Positions 31,768 through 40,247 of a stretch of DNA of 64,000 nucleotides are shown here, piece by piece. Position 1 is the first letter of the stretch. The number at the start of each line of letters is the position of its first letter. The notes beneath the pieces are model-generated. The model saw nothing but the letters and a program-made list of their open reading frames with translations. It ran no database searches and had not been told where the DNA came from. The stretch comes from Kitasatospora purpeofusca. GTDB taxonomy: Bacteria > Actinomycetota > Actinomycetes > Streptomycetales > Streptomycetaceae. The position numbers were made by a program, and so were the translations under genes. The DNA is taken from positions 1 to 64,000 of the forward strand of contig NZ_JODS01000015.1 in NCBI RefSeq assembly GCF_000718025.1, given 5' to 3'.

Positions 31768-34761
31768 CTACCCGTCGGCCGGGCCCCGGGCGTGCGGCGG
31801 GTCGGCGGCCTCGCCGAGGCGGGCCAGGGCGGCCAGCACATCGGCGCGCAGCCGGGGGTTGCGGGTCGTGCCGTCCAGCACTGCCAGGGCCTGCCGCAGC
31901 CGTACCGCCGCCTCCGCCGGACGGTCCAGCCGGCGGAGGCGGTCGCCCAGGTGGTAGAGGGTGATGCTCTCCAGGACCGGATCACCGCTGGACCGGTGCC
32001 GCTCCAGGGCCCGGTGCAGGTACTGGTCCGCCTCCCGGTCCCGGCCCGACAGCATCGCGGTCACCCCGATGTTGGTCTCGCAGACCCGGATCGCCCAGTC
32101 GTCCCGGCGCTCCTCCGGCTGCGCCCGGAACAGCGTCAGCGCTCCCTCGAAGTGCAGCCGCGCCTGCCCGTAGGCACCCGTGCCGAGACAGTGGTCGCCG
32201 AGGTTACCGATAGTGTGCCCCTCCCCGACCCGGTCGCCGATCGACGCGAACAGGGCCCGGGCGAGCCTGAGTTCGCACAGCATCTCGTCATGGCGGCCGA
32301 GCGCGCCCAGCGCCGTCGCCAGATCGTTGCGGGCCTGGGCCTCGCCGGACCGGTCGCCGGCCCGGACGGCCGCCGCCACCGCGAGGCGGGCCGCCTCCTC
32401 CCGGTCGTCCAGGTGCGGACTGGTGAACCAGTAGCTCCACAGGGCGACCGGCAGCCGCCAGGCCAGCGCGTCCGGACCGTGCTCGGCCGCCGCCCGCACC
32501 ACGCCCAGCAGCCGGCCGTGCTCGCTCTCGCACCACCGCTGCGCCCCGGCGGCGGTGGTGAAGGCCGGTGGTTCGTACCACGGGCCCGGCGGGTCGAGCG
32601 GGATCCGCCGGCGGTGCGGGGTGAGCAGCCGGGCGGCGGCGTCGGCGTGGTGCAGGTACCAGTCGCCGAGCCGTTCGCGGGCGGCGGTGCTTACCGCCCG
32701 CCCGGTCTCGGCGGCCGCGCGTTCGGCGGCGTACAGGCGCAGCAGGTCGTGCAGCCGGTAGTGGTCGCCGCCCTCGTGGGTGAGCAGGTGGGCGGTGGCC
32801 AGTTGGTCCAGGACGGGCCGCACCACCGCGACGCGCTCGCCGCAGAGCGCGGCCGCCGCCGCGGCCGTCAGTCCGGAGCCGGGGGCCAGGGCCAGCAGCC
32901 GGAACAGGGTGCGCGCGGCGGCGGGGAGGGTGCGGTAGGAGAGGTCGAGCGTCGCGCGGACGGCCGAGGCCGCGTCGTCGTCGATCGCCAGCGCGGTGAG
33001 CCGGTTCCCGCCGTCCCGCAGCTCGGCGACGTGGTCGGCGACGGTACGGCCGGGGCGTTCGGCGAGCCGGCTGGCGGCGATCGCCAATGCGAGCGGCAAC
33101 CGGCCGCAGACGGAGGCGAGTTCGGCGACGGCGGCGGGCTCGGACCGGGCCCGCCGGGCGCCGATGACGCGGTCCAGCAGCGCGACGGCGTCCGGCGCCG
33201 GCATCAGGTCCAGGGCCAGCGGGCGGGCGCCGTCCCGGGCGGTGAGCCCGGCCAGACCGGCCCGGCTGGTGACCACCGTCAGGCACGCCGGGGCGGCGGG
33301 CAGCAGCGGGCGGACCTGTTCCGCGCTGCGCGCGTTGTCCAGGACGACCAGCACCCGCCGGTCCGCGAGCAGCGACCGGTACAGCGCGGCGGCCTCCTCG
33401 GGGACGCTCGGCACCTGCTCGCCGGGGACACCGAGCGCGCGCAGGAACCGGGCCAGCACCGCGTGCGGTGCCAGCGGCGGCTCGGCGGAGAAGCCGTGCA
33501 GGTCGGCGTAGAGCTGGCCGCCGGGGAAGCGGCCGCGGACCCGGTGCGCCCATTGGACGACCAGGGCGCTCTTGCCGATCCCGGCACTGCCGGAGACGGC
33601 GCAGATCCGGGCGGCGGAGGCGCTGCCCGGTCCGGGGGCCGGGTCCGGGTCCCGGTCGTCGACCGTGGCCGCCGCCTCGGCGAAGGCGTCGAGGGCGGCG
33701 AGCTCCGTGTCGCGGCCGGTGAAGGTGGCGAGCGAGGGCGGCAGTTGGGCGGGCACGGGCACGCCGGGGCGGGGCCCGGGCCCGCCCTCGGCGGCGTCGG
33801 CCTCCGCCCCGGGATCCGGGTCGGTGCCGCCACGGGAGCCGGCGGCCGCAGGGGCGGTTCCGGCCCGCTCGTCGGCGGGGCCGCCCGGGCGTCCGGCGGT
33901 GGGGGGTACGGCGGTTCGGGGCACGGAGGTCGGGGGCGCGGCGGTTCGCGGTCCCGCGGCCGGCGGGCCCGCCGCCGGGCCGGCGCCGGCGGGTCCCGGG
34001 TCGGGCTGCGGATCGACGCCCGCGGTGAGCAACGCCAGGTGCAGCCGCCGCAGTTCGGGGCTGGGGTCGAGCCCCAGCTCCTCGGCGAGCCGGCCGGTGA
34101 ACCGCCGGTGCACGGTGAGCGCGTCGGCCGTCCGCCCGGAGGCGTGCAGCGCCCGCATCAACTGCCCGACGAACCGCTCCCGCAGCGGATGGTCGGCGAC
34201 CAGGCCGGTCAGCTCCGGGATGCTCGCGCGGTGCCGCCCGAGTGCCGCGTCGAGGTCGAGGCAGTCCTCCCAGGCGGTCAGCCGCAGTTCGTCCAGCGGC
34301 ACGGCGCCCGCGTCGATCAACTGCCCGTCCAGGCCGTCGAGGACAGGGCCGCGCCAGAGCGAGAGGGCCTGCCGCAGCCCCGCCGCGGCGGCCGACTGCT
34401 GCCCGGCGGCGGCCGTCCGGCGGGACCGGGCGACGGTGTCGGCGAACAGGCGGGAGTCCAGTCCGTGGTCGTCGAGCGGGATGCGGTAGCCGCGCCCGTC
34501 GGTGAGCAGGACCGGCGGCCCGGTCGGGTCCGCCTTGCGGAAGGCCCGGCGGAGCAGCCCGGCCAGGTTGCGGACCTGGCGGTCGGCGGTGGCGGGCGGC
34601 CGGTCCTCCCAGACGGCGTCCACCAGCCGGGGCACCGGCACCGCGCCGCCCGGGTTCAGCAGCAGTGCGGCCAGCAGTCGTTCCTGTCGGGCGCCCCCCA
34701 GCCGGATCCGGTTCCCCGTGCGGGTCCGGACCTCCAGCGGTCCCAGAATCGCGAACTCCAT
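31768..34761 (-). CDS. SARP-family regulator with NB-ARC and TPR domains (AfsR-like)
   Basis: 997 residues. An N-terminal OmpR-type winged helix (about 1-95, MEFAILGPLEVRTRTGNRIR) and bacterial transcriptional activator domain (about 96-245) form the SARP module. A Pro/Gly-rich linker (about 250-340) follows. The STAND ATPase has Walker A GSAGIGKS at 391-398, a Walker B-like RVLVVLDNA and TSRAGLAGL. TPR repeats fill the C-terminal third. Such proteins activate antibiotic or differentiation genes by binding direct heptamer repeats. No biosynthetic cluster is adjacent, so it is probably a pleiotropic regulator. Divergent from a secreted-protein gene. Confidence 0.95.
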   Translation of the reverse strand: MEFAILGPLEVRTRTGNRIRLGGARQERLLAALLLNPGGAVPVPRLVDAVWEDRPPATADRQVRNLAGLLRRAFRKADPTGPPVLLTDGRGYRIPLDDHGLDSRLFADTVARSRRTAAAGQQSAAAAGLRQALSLWRGPVLDGLDGQLIDAGAVPLDELRLTAWEDCLDLDAALGRHRASIPELTGLVADHPLRERFVGQLMRALHASGRTADALTVHRRFTGRLAEELGLDPSPELRRLHLALLTAGVDPQPDPGPAGAGPAAGPPAAGPRTAAPPTSVPRTAVPPTAGRPGGPADERAGTAPAAAGSRGGTDPDPGAEADAAEGGPGPRPGVPVPAQLPPSLATFTGRDTELAALDAFAEAAATVDDRDPDPAPGPGSASAARICAVSGSAGIGKSALVVQWAHRVRGRFPGGQLYADLHGFSAEPPLAPHAVLARFLRALGVPGEQVPSVPEEAAALYRSLLADRRVLVVLDNARSAEQVRPLLPAAPACLTVVTSRAGLAGLTARDGARPLALDLMPAPDAVALLDRVIGARRARSEPAAVAELASVCGRLPLALAIAASRLAERPGRTVADHVAELRDGGNRLTALAIDDDAASAVRATLDLSYRTLPAAARTLFRLLALAPGSGLTAAAAAALCGERVAVVRPVLDQLATAHLLTHEGGDHYRLHDLLRLYAAERAAAETGRAVSTAARERLGDWYLHHADAAARLLTPHRRRIPLDPPGPWYEPPAFTTAAGAQRWCESEHGRLLGVVRAAAEHGPDALAWRLPVALWSYWFTSPHLDDREEAARLAVAAAVRAGDRSGEAQARNDLATALGALGRHDEMLCELRLARALFASIGDRVGEGHTIGNLGDHCLGTGAYGQARLHFEGALTLFRAQPEERRDDWAIRVCETNIGVTAMLSGRDREADQYLHRALERHRSSGDPVLESITLYHLGDRLRRLDRPAEAAVRLRQALAVLDGTTRNPRLRADVLAALARLGEAADPPHARGPADG

Positions 34762-34939
34762 GCGCTGCCCCTCCCCAGGGTTCTTGCGCGCCGCTGTCGG
34801 ACCGTCGCGTTTGGTGACGGTCTGATGACCAGATCATGCCAGAATCGTGTGGGTGGTTGAGATGGTCGGGACATGCCGGTCCGCAGTCGGACCGGCGTCG
34901 TGCGCATTCTTTCCCGGAGTTCCCTGGAGGAACAGGACC

Positions 34940-35485
34940 ATGACCCGCATCAAGCGTCTCGCCGCCGTCGCGACCGCCGCCGCCGTGGCCGCCCTCGTGC
35001 CGCTGGCCGTCGCCCCGGCCGCCCAGGCCCGTACCTCCGAAGCCACCCACTACGGCATGACCTGGGAGGTCCTCAACTACGGTCCGAGCGGCACCGTCCA
35101 GGTCGGCGGCCCGGGCGGCACGGCCAGCGACGCCTACCAGGGCGACACCGCCCCCTGGGTCTCGCTGCCGGTGCTCTGCCTCAACAAGGACGGCCGGCCC
35201 GCGCCGGCCGGCATCAGCCTCGGGTTCTACAACGGCTGGGCCCTGGGGAGCGTGGCGCTCAGCCGTCCGGTCAAGGGATCGGAGCTGACCAGCGCCGCGG
35301 CCGCCAACGAGGTCTGCCGCTCGACCTTCGGGCGCACCTGGCGGCAGGCCGAGTTCCACGACGGCCGCTACGGCCCGAACTACTCCTCGATCGGCGGCTG
35401 GACCTTCTGGGCCTCCGGCAGCCTGCCGCAGGGCGTGCGCTTCTGGACGTACATCAACGACCAGAACGCCAACCCCTGGAACTGA
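34940..35485 (+). CDS. Secreted protein with AEFHDG motif, unknown function
   Basis: 181 residues. The ATG at 34940 follows CTGGAGG at 34924. The signal peptide ends at AQA/R near residue 31. The mature part has PVLCLNKDGRPAPAG, EVCRSTFGRTWRQAEFHDG and GGWTFWASGSLP. The FG-x-x-WRxAEFHDG motif recurs in uncharacterised secreted proteins of actinobacteria and other soil bacteria. The two Cys could pair. It shares a 178-bp divergent region with the SARP gene and could be its target. Confidence 0.8.
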   Translation: MTRIKRLAAVATAAAVAALVPLAVAPAAQARTSEATHYGMTWEVLNYGPSGTVQVGGPGGTASDAYQGDTAPWVSLPVLCLNKDGRPAPAGISLGFYNGWALGSVALSRPVKGSELTSAAAANEVCRSTFGRTWRQAEFHDGRYGPNYSSIGGWTFWASGSLPQGVRFWTYINDQNANPWN

Positions 35486-35511
35486 CCCGCACCGTCGCAC
35501 GCCCCGTGCGG

Positions 35512-35543
35512 CCGGCCCCCTGCCCACCCGGGCCGGGGGCCGG
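35512..35543. terminator. Hairpin terminator
   Basis: CCGGCCCCC (35512-35520) pairs with GGGGGCCGG (35535-35543), 26 bp after the stop of the secreted-protein gene and before the end of the convergent interrupted gene. Confidence 0.6.
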
Positions 35544-35565
35544 TCCGTTCACCGGTTCCCGCGGC

Positions 35566-36045
35566 TCACCAGGCCTGACCGGCCTCCGACCAGCGGGCCC
35601 GGGCCTCGTGCTCCGCGTCCAGGTGGCCGTCCAGCCGCCAGCGCAGCACGTCGTAGTCGGGCAGGTGGCTCCACGCCTCGGCGGCCGTCAGCAGGTACCG
35701 CCAGAGCCGGCTGAGCCGGGCCATCAGCTCCTCGAACTCCTCGTCGAAGGCCGTGACCTCCCGGTCGTCCCCGCCCGCGCCGTCCGCCCCGGCTGTCCCC
35801 GGGGCGCCCCCGGCCGCCTCCGCCGCGTGCCCGGCGAGCGTGCCGAGCACCTCCCGCGCGCTCCCGGTCAGGGCCGTGACCGTGTGGGTCAGAGCCTCCC
35901 CGACCAGGGCCTACTCGCCGCCGGGCCGCGCGGCCGCCTCCCGCAGCAGCACCACCCGCCGCTCGATGAACCCGGCCAGCCCGTCGATGTCCTCCACGGT
36001 GATGTCCGCGGTGTACCGCAGCGCCGGTCGCCGAATGTCCGTCAT
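35566..36045 (-). pseudogene. Small helical protein gene interrupted by an in-frame amber codon
   Basis: One reading frame runs from the ATG at 36045 (MTDIRRPALRYTADITVEDI, with a GGGACGG-like ribosome binding site) to a TGA at 35566, broken only by TAG at 35911-35913, codon 45. Before it the protein reads GFIERRVVLLREAAARPGGE; after it, ALVGEALTHTVTALTGSARE and an acidic region, then LWRYLLTAAEAWSHLPDYDV. Both halves have normal codon bias and continue one amphipathic helical protein of about 159 residues. It could be a recent nonsense mutation, a base-call error, or two genes. The family is not recognised. Confidence 0.6.
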
Positions 36046-36365
36046 CCCGCCGTCCCCTCCCTCGACTCCGTCGAACCCCTTCGACGGGCCGGACCGGCAC
36101 CCCGCCGCCGGATCCGGTCCGCACCCCCGAACCTCGGATATGGCACCGCGACCGGGGGCGGCAAACCCGGCGCACGGGAGCACGGCCGGGGGTGGGGCGG
36201 ATGCGCCCCCCAGACAGCTGGGATCCCGGGCCGTTCCTCGGCCTCGCCGGCGCGGGGGACCGGCCCGGGGATGTCACCGACAGTGAGATCGACAAGGGGC
36301 GACAAGGGCCGCTGAAGGTCAGTGGGGAGGTCGGCGGGGGCGGCGGGGGTCGGCGGGGAGGTCGG

Positions 36366-37010
36366 TCAGGGCCGGGTGAAGGTGAGGTGGGTGACCCGGC
36401 TCGGGCTGGTGACGGACTCGATCCGGAAGCGCTTCTCCAGCCCCTCCAGTCCGTCCCACAGGCGCTCGCCCCGCCCGAGCAGGACGGGCACCACGACCAC
36501 GTGCAGATGGTCCACCAGATCCGCGGCGAGGAAGGCGCGGACGGTGCTCGGGCCGCCGCCGATCCGGACGTCCAGGCCGCCGGCGGCCTCCCGCGCGAGG
36601 GCGAGCACCTCGTGCGGAGTGCCGTCGACGAAGTGGAAGGTGGTGCCGCCCGCCATCTCCACGGTCGGCCTGGGGTAGTGGGTGAGGACGAAGACCGGGG
36701 TGCGGAACACCGGGTGCGGACCCCACCAGCCGTTCCAGTCGTGGTCCTGCCACGGGCCGCGCTGCGGGCCGAACTTGTTGCGCCCCATGATCTCCGCGCC
36801 GATGCCGTCGCCCCAGGCCCGCGCCATGGCGTCGTCCACGCCGGTCTCCCCGCCCTCGCCGCCCTGCATGGCGCGGAAGGTGTGGGTGTGGAAGAACCAG
36901 CTGTGCAGCCGGTCGCCGGCGTGGCCGAACGGTGCCTCCAGGCTCTGTCCCTCGCCCGTGCCGTAGCCGTCTAGCGAGACCGAGAAGTTGTGGACGCGGA
37001 CCAGGGACAC
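36366..37010 (-). CDS. Dihydrofolate reductase / RibD C-terminal family protein
   Basis: 214 residues, NADPH-dependent reductase fold. It starts VRVHNFSVSLDGYGTGEGQS and has MGRNKFG, PVFVLTHYPRP, FHFVDGTPHEVLALA, DVRIGGGPSTVRAFLAADLV and DHLHVVVVPVLLGRGERLW, the standard motifs of stand-alone RibD-C/DHFR-like proteins in actinobacteria. The GTG at 37010 follows AAGGTG. True folate or flavin roles are unproven for this group. Confidence 0.92.
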   Translation of the reverse strand: MSLVRVHNFSVSLDGYGTGEGQSLEAPFGHAGDRLHSWFFHTHTFRAMQGGEGGETGVDDAMARAWGDGIGAEIMGRNKFGPQRGPWQDHDWNGWWGPHPVFRTPVFVLTHYPRPTVEMAGGTTFHFVDGTPHEVLALAREAAGGLDVRIGGGPSTVRAFLAADLVDHLHVVVVPVLLGRGERLWDGLEGLEKRFRIESVTSPSRVTHLTFTRP

Positions 37011-37200
37011 GGGGCACCTTCCGACGGGCGGGGTTCGGGCGCGGCGGAGGGGCCGCGTCCGGCTCGCGCCGACTTTAGTCCGGGCCCGTCCGGTTCGGCC
37101 GGGGACGCGCCGCCCGGCCGGTCGGCACCGCCCGGCAGGTCGGCGCCGCCCCGGCCGGTGAGCGTCGGCCCGTCGGAGTCGGTCCGTGAACGGCGGCCCG

Positions 37201-38820
37201 TCAGCGCCGGAACCACCCGGTGAGCCGGGCCCACCAGCCGCGCCGGGGCCCGGCGACGAGGGCGGGGGAGGGGCCGACCGGCGTCGGTCCGGCGAACGGG
37301 GTCGCCGCGGGGAGCGGTGCGGGGATCGGCGCGCCGGAGGCGCCCGGGGCGGCGGCGGGCGCGGCGGCCGGGGGAGCGGAGTCCTCGGCGGCCTGCCGCT
37401 CGCGCGGGGTGAACTCGACCGGCAGCGCGACCAGATGGCGCGACAGCCAGGCCGAGGTCCAGGTCAGTTCCTCCTCCGGCACGGCGAGGCGGAGGTCCGG
37501 CAGCAGGGTCAGCAGGCAGTCGATCCCGGTCTCCGCGATCGCCCGCCCGATGTCCTGGCCCGGGCACTCGTGCGGTCCGCTGCCGAACGACAGGTGGGAG
37601 CGGTTGCCGTGCAGCGGCTTCGCCAGGTCGGGCCGCACGATCGGGTCGACGTTCCCGGCGGCGAGGCCCAGCAGCAGCATGTCCCCGGCCCGGATCCGCT
37701 GCCCGCCGAGCAGGGTGTCCCCGGTGGCCCAGCGGCCGGCGACCAGCGACATCGGCGGGGCGTCCCAGAGGACTTGGTCGAGCGCGTCGGGCACGGTCAT
37801 GTGGCCGCCCGACAGATGGGCCCGGAACCGGTCGTCGGTGAGGATCATCTTCATGGTGTCGGCGATCAGGTTGACGGTCGTCTCGTTCGCGGCGAGCAGC
37901 ACGACCCGCAGATGCTCCAGCACCTCCTCGTCCGTCATCCCGGCCTCGTGCTGCATCAGCCGGGTGCAGAGGTCGGCGCCGGGGTCGGTCCGCTTGCGCT
38001 CGACCAGCCGGCGCAGCGCCGCGACCACGTGGTCGTTGCTGGCGATGGCGGTCTCGGTGCCCTTCATGAGGTCCCGGGCGGCGTCGACCAGGCGCGGGCC
38101 GTACTCCTCCGGCATACCGACCAGCTGCGTCATCACCAGCATCGGCAGGTGCTCCGCGAACCGGCTCACCAGTTCGGCCTGCCCGGACGGCCCGAACTCC
38201 TCGACCAGCTCGGCGGTGTAGCGGGTGACGAAGCGTCGGACGCCGCGCCGGTCGGTGCCGTTCAGTCCGTCGGTGACGGCGCCGCGCAGCCGTCGGTGCT
38301 CGGCGCCGTCGGCGAAGACGCAGAGCGGCTGCCAGGCGATGACCGGCATCAGCGGCGAGTCGGCGCCGACCAGCCCCTCCTGGAACGCCCGCCAGCGGCG
38401 CGAGTCCCGGGAGAAGCGGGAGGGTGTGCGCATCACGGTGAGGTTGGCGGAGTGGCCGAGGACCAGCCAGGCCGGCAGGTCGCCGTGCAGCAGGACGGGC
38501 GCGACCTCCCCGTACTCGGCGCGCAGCTTCTCGTACAGGCCGGCCGGGTCGGCCTCGGCCTCGGGCCCGTAGAGGCGGCGGAGTTCGGCGACGGGCAGCT
38601 CGTCGAGGCCGGGCCGGTCGCTCCCTGCTCCGGCGGCCCCCGGTTCGGTGCTCCCCGCCCCGGTGCTCGCCGGTCCGGTGCTCGCCGGTCCGGTGCTCGC
38701 CGGTCCGGCGGGGCTCGGGATGTCGATCCCCCGGGGACCGCCGCCCGGGGCATCGGCCCCGTGTGCGGGGCAGCCGGGCGGCGGGGCGAGGGGGGCGTCG
38801 TCGCGGAACGGGGTGGTCAC
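37201..38820 (-). CDS. cvnE: Conservon cytochrome P450, CYP157-like, without EXXR
   Basis: 539 residues from the GTG at 38820, which follows CGGAGACACC; an in-frame start at 38886 is less well supported. The heme loop is FGSGPHECPG with Cys419. The I-helix reads LAANETTVNL. The K-helix, where nearly all P450s have EXXR, reads DQVLW (348-352), comparable to the EQSLW reported for CYP157C1. Both ends carry low-complexity extensions: STGPAS repeats near the N-terminus and an Ala/Pro tail ending RRGWWARLTGWFRR. It is the last gene of the conservon, 62 bp after cvnD. Substrate unknown. Confidence 0.93.
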   Translation of the reverse strand: MTTPFRDDAPLAPPPGCPAHGADAPGGGPRGIDIPSPAGPASTGPASTGPASTGAGSTEPGAAGAGSDRPGLDELPVAELRRLYGPEAEADPAGLYEKLRAEYGEVAPVLLHGDLPAWLVLGHSANLTVMRTPSRFSRDSRRWRAFQEGLVGADSPLMPVIAWQPLCVFADGAEHRRLRGAVTDGLNGTDRRGVRRFVTRYTAELVEEFGPSGQAELVSRFAEHLPMLVMTQLVGMPEEYGPRLVDAARDLMKGTETAIASNDHVVAALRRLVERKRTDPGADLCTRLMQHEAGMTDEEVLEHLRVVLLAANETTVNLIADTMKMILTDDRFRAHLSGGHMTVPDALDQVLWDAPPMSLVAGRWATGDTLLGGQRIRAGDMLLLGLAAGNVDPIVRPDLAKPLHGNRSHLSFGSGPHECPGQDIGRAIAETGIDCLLTLLPDLRLAVPEEELTWTSAWLSRHLVALPVEFTPRERQAAEDSAPPAAAPAAAPGASGAPIPAPLPAATPFAGPTPVGPSPALVAGPRRGWWARLTGWFRR

Positions 38821-38882
38821 GGTGTCTCCGGAGGTCGTCGTCGACGGGGGTGGGGGAGCGGGGCGGGGACGGGGCGGTGCGC

Positions 38883-39503
38883 TCACCGCGCGGCCCGCGA
38901 CCCCGCCAGGTCGTAGAGGTAGTGCATGAGCGCGAGCAGCACGTCCCGCCCGGACTCGCGGACCCGGGCGTCGCAGGCGACGATCGGGACCTCGGGCGGC
39001 AGGTCCAGCGCGAGCCGCAGCTCCTCGTCCGGGTGGGCGGGCGCGCCGGGGAAGGCGTTGGCGGCGACCACGAAGGGCACGCCGCGGTCCTCCAGCCGCC
39101 CGATCACGTCGAAGCTGACCTCCAGCCGACGGGTGTCGACCAGCACCACCGCGCCCAGGGCCCCCTCGAACAGGCCGTTCCAGAGGAACCAGAACCGCTC
39201 CTGCCCGGGGGTGCCGAAGAGGTACAGCACCAGCTCGTCGCTGATGCTGATCCGGCCGAAGTCCATCGCGACCGTGGTCTCGGACTTCCGCTCGATCCCG
39301 GCCAGGTCGTCGACGTCCGCCCCGGCCTGGGTCATCGTCTCCTCGGTGGTCAGCGGACGGATCTCGCTGACCGCGCCGACCAGGGTGGTCTTGCCGACGC
39401 CGAAGCCGCCGACCACGACCACCTTGACGGCCGCGGCGGCCGAGTCCGGCAGCAGGTCCTCGTCGGCCGGCCCGCGCACCGTGTCAGAGGCGCTGAAGTC
39501 CAT
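38883..39503 (-). CDS. cvnD: Conservon GTP-binding protein CvnD
   Basis: 206 residues, Ras-like small GTPase of the conservon/MglA-related group. P-loop GGFGVGKTT at 32-40, switch region ETMTQAGADVDDL, DxxG-equivalent LFGTPGQERFWFLW, then VVAANAFPG in place of a classical NKxD. In S. coelicolor conservons CvnD is membrane-associated and binds CvnA/B/C, forming a G-protein-coupled-like system. The ATG at 39503 overlaps the end of cvnC by 20 bp. Confidence 0.95.
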   Translation of the reverse strand: MDFSASDTVRGPADEDLLPDSAAAAVKVVVVGGFGVGKTTLVGAVSEIRPLTTEETMTQAGADVDDLAGIERKSETTVAMDFGRISISDELVLYLFGTPGQERFWFLWNGLFEGALGAVVLVDTRRLEVSFDVIGRLEDRGVPFVVAANAFPGAPAHPDEELRLALDLPPEVPIVACDARVRESGRDVLLALMHYLYDLAGSRAAR

Positions 39504-39843
39504 GCATCACCGCCTCCAACAGGGCACGGTCGGGGAGAAGCGCGGGCGGGACGGAGGCGCGCGCCTCGACCCGCTCCTCGGCCACGAGGTCGGCCAGCAG
39601 CACGGTGACCGCGCTGACCGGCAGCCGCAGATAGGCGGAGATCTCGGCCACCGAGAGCGGCGATCCGCACAGGCGCAGGATCGCCGCGTGCTCGGGCGGC
39701 ATCGAGGGGGTGGGCTCCGCACGGGAGACGATCAGCGTGACCAGGTCCAACGCGGCCCGTCCGGCCGGTTGGGTGTGGCCGCGCGTGATCACGTAGAAGC
39801 GTTCCGGGGCGTCCTCGCCCCAGTCCCGGCCGGCTGTGCTCAT
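39484..39843 (-). CDS. cvnC: Conservon DUF742 protein CvnC
   Basis: 119 residues from the ATG at 39843. Family features: RFYVITRGHTQPAGRAALDL at the start, then a winged-helix-like module (HAAILRLCGSPLSVAEISAY, LRLPVSAVTVLLADLVAEER) and the end LLEAVMHGLQRL. It overlaps cvnB by 4 bp and cvnD by 20 bp. Confidence 0.95.
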   Translation of the reverse strand: MSTAGRDWGEDAPERFYVITRGHTQPAGRAALDLVTLIVSRAEPTPSMPPEHAAILRLCGSPLSVAEISAYLRLPVSAVTVLLADLVAEERVEARASVPPALLPDRALLEAVMHGLQRL

Positions 39844-40247
39844 GCGACTGGCTCGCCCCTTCGGGGAGGCGTACTGAGGTGCTCGCCGATCCGGGCGACC
39901 AGGTCGCGCATCCGCTGGCCCATCAGCCCGGCGTCCACGCCCTCGTCGGCCAGTACCGCGAGGAAGGCCCGGGCGCCGGCCGCCATCAGGTAGAAGAAGC
40001 CGCCGCCCATCTCGATCACCACCAGCCGCATCCGGCCGTCCCCGTGCGGGAACTCGTGGCCCACGGCCGCCGCCAGGCTCTGCAGGCCGGCGCAGGCGGC
40101 GGCGAGCCGGTCGGCGGTGTCGGTCTCGGTGCCGTGCTGCGCCATCCGCAGGCCGTCCGCGGAGAGCACGATGACGTTCCGGACGTGCGGCACCTCGTCC
40201 GCCAGCTGCTTGAGCAGCCAGTCCATGTTGGTCCGTGGCTGAATCAC
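39840..40247 (-). CDS. cvnB: Conservon roadblock/LC7 protein CvnB
   Basis: 135 residues, Roadblock/LC7 (MglB-like) fold: MDWLLKQLADEVPHVRNVIV, SADGLRMAQHGTE, ADRLAAACAGLQSLAAAVG and a C-terminal RMRDLVARIGEHLSTP. Such proteins act as dimers that regulate the small GTPase CvnD. The ATG at 40247 overlaps the stop of cvnA (ATGA). Confidence 0.95.
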   Translation of the reverse strand: MIQPRTNMDWLLKQLADEVPHVRNVIVLSADGLRMAQHGTETDTADRLAAACAGLQSLAAAVGHEFPHGDGRMRLVVIEMGGGFFYLMAAGARAFLAVLADEGVDAGLMGQRMRDLVARIGEHLSTPPRRGEPVA

